Source: Nemertoderma westbladi (lineage: Eukaryota; Xenacoelomorpha; Nemertodermatida; Nemertodermatidae). From it: a stretch of 39,436 nucleotides of DNA. The position numbers were made by a program, and so were the translations under genes. Positions 10,800 through 19,304 of the stretch are shown here, piece after piece (positions within the stretch are counted from its first letter, which is position 1; every line of letters starts with the position of its first letter). The notes under the pieces are model-generated. The model was not told where the DNA came from. It saw only the letters and a list, made by a program, of their open reading frames with translations, and ran no database searches. The DNA is taken from assembly GCA_032718475.1 (NCBI GenBank), contig JAUCBJ010005029.1:1-39436 (forward strand), in the 5' to 3' direction.

Positions 10800-11410
10800 A
10801 ATAATCGAACTCCCTTCCCTAATCCCGTGCAGCACATTCAATGCTGCCATGCCTTCCATTTAAGTATTCTAAGGTATTCATTCACCTGACTTCCAGATCC
10901 ATGACTCCAAGTAACAGAAGTCAAGCGACCCATTCACAGGGCTTATGCTAGTACGATCAGACAATTGATGCAACGAAGTTAACTGTCAAAATGTTGGTCT
11001 TTTTGGAGTTAACAAAAAGACCAACACTAGACCCATGGCATGCCAACCATGCCCCATTGAGCTGAGGAGCCTTTGGGCACTCTCTAGTGATTCTGAGAGT
11101 ACTCCCTAAGTCATCAACAATGTCTAGAACAGTAAGGTGCTTCGCTAGACTTCTGGAGCCAGTGGGTGGTGTTACCATCACCCCATCCTGATTATGAATA
11201 TAACGAATGCTGCAAGCATGTCTCCCTGGAGGACTCCGCATGAAGCTTCAAATGGATCTGCGTCACCATCAGCGGTAGACACAAATGTCGTCGAACCAAC
11301 GTATATCTGATTGCTGCAATAATTTCCTCAGGAATCCCATCAAATACAAGTACTCAGAATATTACCGATCGGGAAAGCTGAATCAAAGGCTTTAAAGAAG
11401 TCAACTAAAC
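10800..11410 (-). mobile_element. LINE family 1 fragment, inverted relative to its neighbour
   Basis: The minus strand encodes broken reverse-transcriptase pieces matching 10100-10520 of the sense copy: GVMVTPPTGSRS, a degenerate DIVDDLG in place of DFADDLG, SSVGLFVNSKKT and KILTVNF-like text. A second small internal inversion is visible, where gttggtctttttggagttaa at 11002-11021 is followed by acaaaaagaccaacac. Together with 8480-10799 it forms a 3'-to-3' inverted pair meeting at about 10800. Confidence 0.8.
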
Positions 11411-11459
11411 AATAACCAGATAGCGGTTTTTTGTCTGGATAGAATGAAACTATACATTT

Positions 11460-12640
11460 TATTATTATTATTATCGTTCACATAGGAACAGAAAATACTT
11501 ATGCCCGGTAAGTGACGACTGCAAAGACAAAATAGTTGAAATAGTAAAACACAAGCCCAAAAAAAGAAAACAGATAAGTAAACAAAGGAGATTAATCAAT
11601 CATGATCAACTACTAGATACGTACAGTAAATAATATCCTGAATTTCAATTCTACTGAACCCATTTATTTCTAGCCCAAACTTTAAGACCCCTGATAATTC
11701 CCTGCACATAGCTAACCTCCAATTAGAATTAGGTGGTGAGTCAACATACCGTAACATACTGACTGCAATTTTATTTAAACCATTTATTTATTATTTAAAA
11801 TCTCCGACAATCATTATGTACCAAATTAGCCACGAAGCGAACAATTTAGAAAAATTTATAACACTACTATTAAAATTAACAAACCTCTTACAAAGCAAAA
11901 TCTTTTGGTCTGTAAAATGAACCAACCGCTCAATTATAAATCTATGCGAATTGTTTGGTAATCCAAAAATATATAGCACATTATTATTCCAGGCCGTAAA
12001 AATTCTATTACAATTATCGGACCATAGAAACTGCCATAGAAACTGGTTGTATACAATTTTTGTATCTTCGTTAACATTTCAGGTCTTGTAAAATGAAATT
12101 CCTGCCTTAAACTAAGTTTTCCAAAAAAAGCAACCCTTTAATAAGTTGCAATTATTATTCAAAACAATACCCAAATACACTGCTTCATCGACCCAGGGCA
12201 GTGAAACGCCATCCACAACTATATTACAAGTAGGCAATGGGCGTTATAAGTTAAAAGCAACGCATTTAGATTTGCACTTAGAGGGATCAATATTGTTACT
12301 TAATTTAACATTATATTCATTACAAAAATTAGCACATATATCAACCAATGTATTGCAACTCAATAATACTCGGTCAAGGTAGTAACACATCATCCCCATA
12401 AGCGAGACAACCAAAATATATAGACCTTAATAAACAACCAACCCTAGATGACCTCAGTTTTACTAATAATATGTTAAGCACTATACAAAATAAAATTTGC
12501 GAAATTACAGACCATTGTCTGACACCATTCCGTACCGAAAATTGACTGGAAGAGACGTTATTCCAACGTACTCTACAGGTTTGATTACAAATATAAAAAC
12601 AAAAGTAATCTTAAATCCAAAAGACATCCTAACAATGGTG
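11460..12640 (-). mobile_element. LINE family 2, degenerate reverse-transcriptase fragment
   Basis: Reading the minus strand across several frames gives a recognisable second non-LTR element. In order: VRWNNVSSSQFSVRNGVRQ (12590-12520), a hydrophobic strand, GCLAYGDDVLLL (catalytic box, here YGDD), CNEYNVKLS, KSKCVAFN, VYLGIVLNN, and a C-terminal part ending IFGLPNNSHRFIIERLVHF and KRFVNFNSS. Past 11790 more C-terminal text continues (SNWRLAMCRELS). The 3' tail is an (ATA)n run at about 11463-11477, a common end for such elements. Stops and frameshifts are frequent. The family differs from LINE 1 in every motif. The layout resembles CR1/L2-type elements, but that is a guess. Confidence 0.78.
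11791..12260 (-). pseudogene. LINE 2 C-terminal coding remnant
   Basis: The best-preserved part of LINE family 2. It contains VDGVSLPWVDEAVYLGIVLNN (12226-12164), a frame break, then WNNNVLYIFGLPNNSHRFII and KRFVNFNSSVINFSKLF ending in a stop at 11791. It represents the region after the reverse transcriptase that is typical of non-LTR elements. Confidence 0.7.
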
Positions 12641-13440
12641 TTCTCTGTCTATCATAATAATTGATTAATTCACAGGCAGTCCACGTGCACATTACTGTGC
12701 TTATTGTAAAACTGGTCGAGATTGCTGGTCCAATAATGAAGAGCGGATTATTCGTTATTTAGGAAATGGGCACTGATGATGACTGGGTTATTATATAATA
12801 TAGTTAGTAACACATTTAGTAATACATTTAGTAACACATTTAGTGACACATTTAGTGACACATTTTCAATTTCTTTGAAAAATATCGGTACTTAAGTGAA
12901 ATTGGCAAATTATTGAAGAGGGATTCTCTCTCAAATCAAAACAGTAAACGATATCATTACCAAATGAGGAAAATTAGCATCTTAAAGAAGCCGGTTCTAC
13001 CAACAAAAACAATAAAGTATAAAAGAAGCTAAATAATTATTGTAACTCACGGTTGCAGTTTCACAAGGTTGGGAATAAATTAAATGATGCGCCTCGATCA
13101 ACCCTTTCCACCCTTTGCTCAAACAACATTAATAATTATTATTTGGATCACCTAATTTTACTTTAGGTAACATCTTTCATCCTTAATCTAAAATGTTATT
13201 GGTTTAGTCAGTTTTGAAGCCCTTATGATCTGTGTAAGATTCTTTGCCTGGGAAGGGCGCCACTTCGACATCCGGCCTTGTCATAAGTACAAAATACAGA
13301 GCTGACATAGTGATATAGGGAAAAAAATTTATTAACATGTAAAGAGAGAAATGGCTACTGACCGTACCCATTCACCAGGCCCTCTAAATACCGTATTAAA
13401 GCTTTATATTTAATTTATATTTTACTTGTGTATTATTGAC
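12641..13440. other. intergenic DNA with a short tandem repeat, no gene seen
   Basis: Contains about five degenerate copies of the 12-mer acatttagtaac / acatttagtgac at 12808-12862. Otherwise AT-rich, with no coding frame I can support. Confidence 0.5.
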
Positions 13441-13890
13441 CAGACCCTTATTACCACAATTACTAGGATCGAAATGCTGCATTGCAGCTGCATTTTTAAG
13501 AATGCTGTGCCGGCTTGTCGACAAAATTACGCCGCCACAACTCACTATCACCCATGACATTTGCTAGATCATCCGCATCTTCAAGACCAGTGTCCTTTAA
13601 GATGCGTCTCAAGAAAGTCATGAACTGTCCACCATGCTTATTGATTCCATAAGGCCACCAAGCACAAGATTGTCCACTGGCTGGTCCTCACGGCGAAAGC
13701 GTTGTCCTGTAAAGCGGAGGCGGCTTTGTTCTAGTGTCAAGCTTGGAGGAATCAATGAGACACCTCCAATGTTATATAGTGTTTGGTTGGAGATGTGTGC
13801 ATTATATTTGACACAGTTAACCCGGCCGGCGTAGCATTCTTGTGAATGTGCCATCCAGAGATTTGGTGTCCTCAGCAGTGTATACCACAA
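13440..13890 (-). mobile_element. LINE family 1, 3' fragment (antisense)
   Basis: On the minus strand from 13888 the text reads AEDTKSLDGTFTRMLRR, then (next frame) IPPSLTLEQSRLRF and REDQPVDNLVLGG, which is the C-terminal tail of the LINE family 1 protein. It ends in the shared 3' region with gtcgacaagccggcacagca (minus). It preserves C-terminal coding that is missing or out of frame in the 8480-10799 copy. Confidence 0.78.
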
Positions 13891-14032
13891 TTACCACAAT
13901 AATACTACAATTACGAAACCTGCATAATCTTGTAGCATGTGTTAACTTTTGTTTATTGTTTTGGTTCCCCCAAAACACCTCTGTAATCTGCTCCTTTACT
14001 AACCTGAACTTTAAATGGTAATGGGTCCAGTC

Positions 14033-14086
14033 AAGGGGTCCGGTCAATGGGTCCGGTCAATGGGTCCAGTCAATGGGTCCGGTCAG
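14033..14086. repeat. short tandem repeat of GGGTCCGGTCAAT
   Basis: Four to five copies of a roughly 14-bp unit (gggtccggtcaat with cagtcaa variants). It lies directly next to LINE debris. No function inferred. Confidence 0.75.
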
Positions 14087-15280
14087 TAGCCTTTGCCTAT
14101 AAAGAGCATGTCCAATCACAGATTTATGCTACCAATTACGTTTATAATGCTTATCTGTGTTTGTGGTGCCGTTCCAAATTTGTTTGAGTTTTATAATAAT
14201 TTGCAAAAAACAACCATAGGCTACTTACTGCGTCGCGTTGGCCACTTAGTCACATGACATATGCAAGAGTTCATCACCTCTACAATAACTATACAATAAT
14301 ATATTAATATATAGTATACAATAATTGTATATATAGTCTGGCAAAAAAAAATTTTTTTAACTTAGAGCATATTTAGTACAGAAAAGCTTTTGAAATATTT
14401 TTGTTTAGTGTCGAACCTAATTCAGGATGGAAAGGGTTAAGTTATGGTGCCGGGAATCATCAAATACACTGAAACACAGTTACACATACATTTGTGATGG
14501 AAAAACCGTGTCAACGGCAATTAGTGGAATGATAATATCCATAGCAGACTGCTCAAAGTTAGAAGGAACAAAAAACATTGTATAATATATAAAAACCGAA
14601 TATATTTATATTCGTGAACCTATTGAACCAAAAGATATAGTGAAATTGAAAATAGGTCGCAGTGAGAAAGCACATATAATATCACATTATAAATCATTAA
14701 CCTGAAATGAAAATGTTACATAATTTAACAATAATTTAACTAGAATATGTATAACCTTGTCGGTATAATTATGAATTCAGAGTGAGAATATTAAATTACA
14801 TTCCGTGAGGTTTTCTCCACGTAATGTAGTTGTAGCTTTAGACTCATAGCAATAGCAGAATGTAGTATTGATCGATAACACTCATTGCCTTGTACAGCAG
14901 TGTGGGCTTGTTTTTCTTATTGGATTGAATGACGTTAAAAGTATTGATAAAACAAATCGAATACCTAAATAATAACACCGGGGGGCCTGTTTCCGCTTGC
15001 TAAGCAATGCAATTAGAAGCTCAAAGAAGATATTAGCTTGCATTCACCCTTTCTTGGCACCAGCAAACATTAACACTCTACTGCCTGCCAATATATAATT
15101 TATTATATATTATATGGTTATTAATCATCACATACAACATGTTCGTAGGGCCTTCGTGCAGGTCGGAGTAAGCAAACGTGGGTTCCAACCACTATTCCAA
15201 CCGTTGTCTTGTCGCCCTCAATTCAGGAGACTGGAAAACTGCTGAGTCCCCCACGCAAATTATATTTCAGACTTTCGACA
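14087..15280. other. intergenic DNA, no gene seen
   Basis: AT-rich, with an AT-only palindromic region around 14280-14335 (repeated atacaataat and atatatag). No coding frame or RNA gene recognised. Confidence 0.5.
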
Positions 15281-16060
15281 AACCAACACTACTGTAATCG
15301 ACCTGCTGCATTGAAACTGCACATTGAGCTTAACAAAACATTTCTCACGACCATGCAATCCACAATTGGCATGCCTTATGCAGCATGCATTACGAATGCT
15401 ATGCCGGCTTATCAACAAAATTGCACCGAAACAACTCCCTATCCCCAATCCCCCATGACTTTCGCGACATTATCCGCATCGTCAAGGCCAGTGTGTCCTT
15501 TAGGAGGCAAGGCGCTCACGAAAGTCATGTGCTGTCACATGCTCATTGCTCAGGCATACCATCCTTTGAATTAATGCTAATCCGATCAAAGATTTGCTGA
15601 GGACTTTCAAAGTTAACTGTCCAAATTTTGGTCTGTTTGGAATTAATAAAAATGCAAAACTATGTAGAGGCAGCCTGTTCTAATGTGCAGTTGGGCTCCC
15701 TCTAGTGATTCTGAGAATGCTCCTAAGTCATCAGCAAAGTCTAGATCAGTTAGGTACTTGGCAGGATTTCCTCGACTTATGGAGCCAGTAGGTGGATCAT
15801 TAGATCCTTAGATCATCATAATGATAATGGGGTGATGATAACACCCCATTATCATTATGATGATCTAAGGACATGCGTAGAACATAGTCAACCACAATTA
15901 TGAATAAGAATGGTGCAAGTGTGTCTCCCTGGAGGACTCCCTATAACACTTCGAATGGTTCTGTATCACCGGCAACAGTAGCCACAAATGTTATCGACAA
16001 ACCAACAACATCTGTATTTTGTTTAAATGCATCAAAGATTGACTGGGTCATTAGCCGTCA
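15281..16060 (-). mobile_element. LINE family 1 fragment with internal fold-back rearrangement
   Basis: The minus strand carries reverse-transcriptase text matching the sense copy: a VLQGDTLAPFLFIIVVDYVLRM segment (about 15945-15880), KYLTDLDFADDLG (about 15765-15725) and NFESPQQ, then the shared 3' region near 15400-15520. Between the two halves of the RT lies a perfect 30-bp inverted repeat (15805-15871) absent from the other copies. The copy is non-functional. Confidence 0.82.
15805..15871. repeat. perfect 30-bp inverted repeat with 7-bp spacer
   Basis: The left arm 15805-15834 (tccttagatcatcataatga ... ggggtg) is the exact reverse complement of the right arm 15842-15871, around the spacer atgataa. 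The arm sequence is LINE RT coding DNA (the SLDHHNDNG region), so the hairpin arose by copying this segment back in reverse. Confidence 0.97.
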
Positions 16061-16189
16061 AACATTCGCCGATTGACCGACAGAAAGACCGACCAACCAA
16101 CAGACAACGGCCGATTTCGTATGCTAGGCCCGCTTACTTCGTCGCTTGCCCGACAACCATGTGCGTGAATGGAATGTATGGGTCATGGT

Positions 16190-16406
16190 GTATTTTATAG
16201 AAGTTCTGTTAAGTCATATCTTAAAAGTAAGCTATGTTTTTGTATTTTTTTTGAAAATCGCTTAAAAGTATGGTATTTTATTGCATTTGAATCAATTTAT
16301 ACATCGCTTAAAAGAAGCAATGGTTTTTTATTTGACTTTAAAAATCGCTTAAAAGTAAGGTATTTTATGTAAGTTCTGTTAAAACATCTTAAAAGTAAGC
16401 TATGTT
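16190..16406. repeat. degenerate tandem repeat of CTTAAAAGTA units
   Basis: Five copies of a cttaaaagta-type core, four of them followed by a tatttta or gctatgtt tail. The outer copies share agttctgtta plus cttaaaagtaagctatgtt, about 170 bp apart. The short open frame across it is a by-product of the repeat. Confidence 0.75.
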
Positions 16407-16679
16407 AACAAATTACATATCGGACATTTGGCCTGAAGACAATTTTCCCCCACGGAACAATTACATTCTACAATACATACACAAATAAAATAGAAACAAA
16501 AGTAAAGGTGCTTGTCAAAACAATAAAAAATAAAAATTAATGTAAAATAACTTTCAGTTTGGGCCATACGATTTCATTTAATGTCTCGTCCCGCATTTGT
16601 AACATTAATTCGCACACCTCAAAGCCATATTCATTGCACCGTTATCCTTATGTAGATTAATAGGGATTACGTCTCTCGT

Positions 16680-16753
16680 GGCCGGTTAGCTCAGTTGGTT
16701 AGAGCGTCGTGCTAATAACGCGAATGTCATGGGTTCGACCCCCATACTGGCCA
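16680..16753 (+). tRNA. tRNA-Ile (anticodon AAT)
   Basis: 74 bases that fold into a complete cloverleaf. Acceptor ggccggt/actggcc has one G-T pair. The D stem is gctc/gagc, the anticodon stem tcgtg/cgcga encloses loop ctaataa (anticodon AAT), and the T stem atggg/cccat encloses ttcgacc. Internal Pol III boxes are intact (A: tagctcagttgg; B: ggttcgaccc). A T6 terminator lies 6 bases downstream. All stems pair, so this should be functional. It decodes AUU/AUC (after A34-to-inosine editing). Confidence 0.96.
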
Positions 16754-16758
16754 GTTAC

Positions 16759-16764
16759 TTTTTT
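16759..16764 (+). terminator. Pol III T6 terminator of tRNA-Ile
   Basis: A run of six T directly after the tRNA gene, the standard RNA polymerase III stop signal. Confidence 0.85.
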
Positions 16765-17019
16765 CTGAATCAGAAGGTTCATGCCGCGCTGAATTCAAAC
16801 GCCTACTGACAAATTAACTTGTTTGAATTGAAGCCTAGATTTAAATTGTCAAATAGTATAATAATTTTTGTTGTTTTGTTTTTGTTGTAAGTCAATTCTT
16901 TAGTCAAAGTCGTTAACAAGTTTGACATAAAAATAACACTTCTTCTGTCAACACAAAAAGTAATGTTTCCATGACATTAATAATATTATTGCATTTAAAT
17001 AGATAATAGGTGTTCTAAT

Positions 17020-17235
17020 ACAAGCTAGTTTTTGCTAATTTTTTATAAATGATATAGAACACGTGTTAGCTATCAATTTTGATAAATATTTTTGTTCTAG
17101 AACACTTTTTTGTTCTAGAACACGGTTTATATTTTTTATATTAGCTAGTTTTTTCTACTTTTTATAAATGTTTCACAACACTTTAGTTATCAATTTTTAT
17201 AAATATTTTTGTTCTAGAACACTTTTTTTTCCAGA
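17020..17235. repeat. two-copy tandem duplication, about 110-120 bp unit
   Basis: Both copies read agctagttttt..cta..tttttataaat, then tatcaattttgataaata (or its ttttt variant), then tttttgttctagaacac. The palindromic gttctagaacac (XbaI-like core) occurs in each, once doubled in copy 1. No coding signal. Confidence 0.7.
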
Positions 17236-17378
17236 ACATTTTTTTGAAAAAAAAATACCATACTCAGAAGGTGAAATATTTTTTCTAGAAAAAAAAAACC
17301 TCATGATAAAAGCCTTTTCATTTGAAAAAAAAATTGGTCAAACTATGGGTACCCTAGGTGTAATGCTTGTATTTCACT

Positions 17379-17669
17379 ATGGAAGAAGCTTCGATGGACG
17401 ACATTTATGCTGAAATAGTCCCAGATAAAAGTGAGGAAGACTTACAACAAATAAAACGACGGAAGTGGTGGCAAAAAGTAACATTTGCTTTCTTATTATT
17501 ATAAAAAAGCCTACTTTTTTTGCCACCACTGAAATAGTTAAAGGGAGACATCAATGTAAACGTCTTAATTAATAGGGACGCTTCGTCATCTCCGGGAACG
17601 TCTACAGTAGTTTGTGCGATGGAACTCAAACAAAATGTTGTGTTTTTTGATATCAAATTATCCAAATAA
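17379..17669 (+). CDS. candidate two-exon small gene, 76 residues, unknown function
   Basis: Exon 1 (17379-17477) starts at an ATG followed by G and encodes 33 residues with MDDIYAEIVPD and a basic KRRKWWQK end. A 60-bp candidate intron (17478-17537, gtaaca...gaaatag, pyrimidine-rich before the acceptor) separates it from exon 2 (17538-17669). Exon 2 is open in the matching phase for 43 residues (LKGDINVNVLINRDASSSPG ... FFDIKLSK) and stops at TAA. The stop codon overlaps an AATAAA polyadenylation signal (17665-17670). I do not recognise the protein. It looks soluble and charged, with no signal peptide. Alternatively, without splicing exon 1 runs on to VTFAFLLL and stops at 17504, which would suggest a truncated type II membrane protein tail. 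The splice model is inferred from signals only. Confidence 0.38.
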
Positions 17670-17670
17670 A
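17665..17670 (+). promoter_or_regulatory. AATAAA polyadenylation signal overlapping the stop of the small gene
   Basis: The hexamer overlaps the TAA stop codon at 17667-17669. A T-rich tttt stretch follows. This is compatible with a very short 3' UTR. Confidence 0.4.
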
Positions 17671-17696
17671 TATATTTTCATTGATGGAATACGATG

Positions 17697-17815
17697 TTTT
17701 AAATCTTGGGATAGGAGTAGCGCCCACCCCTACCCTTGGGTAGCAGCTGTCGAAAGAGGAGCCTTCGGGCCGCCTCCGGCTTCGGCCGACTGTTTGCTTT
17801 GCTTGCTATAGAAAA
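17697..17815 (+). mobile_element. SINE family A, 3' part only
   Basis: The segment from aaatcttgggataggagtag through gagccttcgggccgcctccg to gccgactgtttgctttgctt matches the 3' half of the SINE at 25448-25680 almost base for base. The tRNA-like head is missing, so this copy is 5'-truncated. Confidence 0.85.
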
Positions 17816-18494
17816 AAACGTTATCATCCGTACACTGCGATCACGATTTAAAGGATTATTTGCGTATTAGCAAAAAGTTCTGAAATTTAAATGGCTTTTC
17901 CCCACAATCGGGAGTTCCATTAAACCCTTAATATACGAAATGTAACGACCGAAATCTACAAACCGGTAATCCAGTAATTGTACGGGTTGGCGATTTTAAG
18001 TATACAATAAGTTTATTACAAAGTAAAAATTGACAGTGACAGAAAAGGGGTCTAGTAATGTGTAATGCGATGTCTCTGCCACGCAGACCTTACCAGTTGC
18101 CAACCCCAAGGCACGCCGAGATAGCGGGCCGCCACGGAGGAGCGCGAACTGCAGACGCCGCCAGAGACCCCCCCCCCCCCCCCCCCCCAAACACTCGCGA
18201 GGCCACACTCCGCATCCTTCGGTAAATAGTAATATTTTATATTAATACAAATTCTTAAAAATATATAGAAGAGCAATTGAATCATTAATAAACCCCATTT
18301 CCCGATCCTGCTTTCGCCAGTGAAGACAGGGAAGCAAGAATGGAAAGAGAAAGAAGAAGTGTAAAAGGAGCATGTATAGAAGTCGAAGAGCGAAGCGGTC
18401 TACTGGGCCTACTGCGAGAAGGGAAAAAATAAAGGGGAAAGTCACCGATCGAAGTTCGGTTTATTTGGGAAATATAAACCCCACACAACACCAA
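17816..18494. other. intergenic DNA with a GC-rich patch and a 21-C tract
   Basis: 18060-18220 is GC-rich and ends in 21 consecutive C (18168-18188). Frames that appear open across it encode polyglycine or polyproline and are not credible. No gene seen. Confidence 0.5.
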
Positions 18495-18757
18495 GTTCCC
18501 CCTTGGTTTAGTGGTTGAATTGAATTCACATCTCTCCGGAGGTCGTGGGTTCGATCCCCCATGGGGACCAGGGCAGTTTTCGCTTAGGCATAAATGCTTT
18601 AAAGGGTCCAGCCAGACTCTGCCTTGTATCTAAGTGGTAGCTAAATGGTTACTGAAGTTTTCTCTGGGGAGTAAAGTTCTGGGGGGACCGTACTGAAAAT
18701 AAGTCGTCAGACTTTGTGTGTAGCCCCTGGCCTAAAAGCTGAATAAAACTTTACTTA
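18495..18757 (+). mobile_element. SINE family B, tRNA-derived head plus unrelated body
   Basis: The head gttcccccttggtttagtgg ... gggttcgatcccccatgggg retains Pol III A-box-like and B-box sequences and a mostly paired acceptor stem, but has no good anticodon arm. It is followed by about 190 bp of non-tRNA body ending ctgaataaaactttactt. This is the standard tRNA-derived SINE layout. It differs from SINE family A in both head and body. Confidence 0.75.
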
Positions 18758-18837
18758 AATTATAATAATATAATAATTAAACTGAAAGAAAATAATAAAC
18801 CCATTTCTATTTCTAACTGCAATCTACCACTACTAAC

Positions 18838-19034
18838 TGCACCCCACTAACTGCACCCCACTAACTGCACCCCACTAACTGCACCCCACTAACTGCACCC
18901 TACTAACTGCACCGACTAACTGCACCCCACTAACTGTACCCACTAACTGCACCCCACTAACTGCACCGACTAACTGCACCCACTAACTGCACCCTACTAA
19001 CTGCACCCACTAACTGCACCCACTAACTGCACCC
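18838..19034. repeat. 14-bp minisatellite ACTAACTGCACCCC
   Basis: About 14 tandem copies of actaactgcacccc with variants in the C-run length (12-14 bp; forms ending ccgact, cccact and ccctact). It lies about 270 bp beyond the stop of the P5C reductase gene. Confidence 0.93.
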
Positions 19035-19304
19035 TGAATACAGGCCAATCAGTGACTTACAGTATCTTAGTTACAGCCAATAATTGACTATTTCGGTAGG
19101 GAAACTATTTGCGAAATATTCTTGGCTATATATTGCTTAGTAGAATTGTTCAATGCATCACTCACATTTGGTGCTGTTTAATTTAATTCATTATCAAAGC
19201 AACAACACAATTTTAATTTAATACTAAACCAAATCCCCCCCCCCCCCGCCATTTACCCAATTTAATTAAATACTCCAAAGAAAACGTTGTATTTTCTAAT
19301 TGGC
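19035..19304. other. 3' flank of the P5C reductase gene
   Basis: Contains a 13-C tract (19235-19247) and, on the minus strand, an ATTAAA (TTTAAT at 19261-19266). The ATTAAA lies about 40 bases past the stop of the reductase gene and is a plausible variant polyadenylation signal. Confidence 0.45.
19261..19266 (-). promoter_or_regulatory. ATTAAA polyadenylation signal candidate for the P5C reductase gene
   Basis: TTTAAT on the plus strand, ATTAAA in the direction of transcription, about 40 bases after the stop codon. AT-rich context makes a chance occurrence quite possible. Confidence 0.3.

Noticed and set aside
13618-13890. Independent host gene on the minus strand
   Set aside because: The text matches the C-terminal tail of LINE family 1.
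17379-17504. Classical ITIM in the small gene's first exon
   Set aside because: The residue two before the tyrosine is Asp, not I/V/L/S. Only a looser acidic-x-Y-x-x-I pattern fits.
18052-18285. Minus-strand frames with polyglycine
   Set aside because: The glycine run is the 21-C tract. Flanking text has no protein character.
18495-18570. Functional tRNA gene
   Set aside because: A B box is present but the anticodon arm and T stem are poor. It is the head of a SINE.
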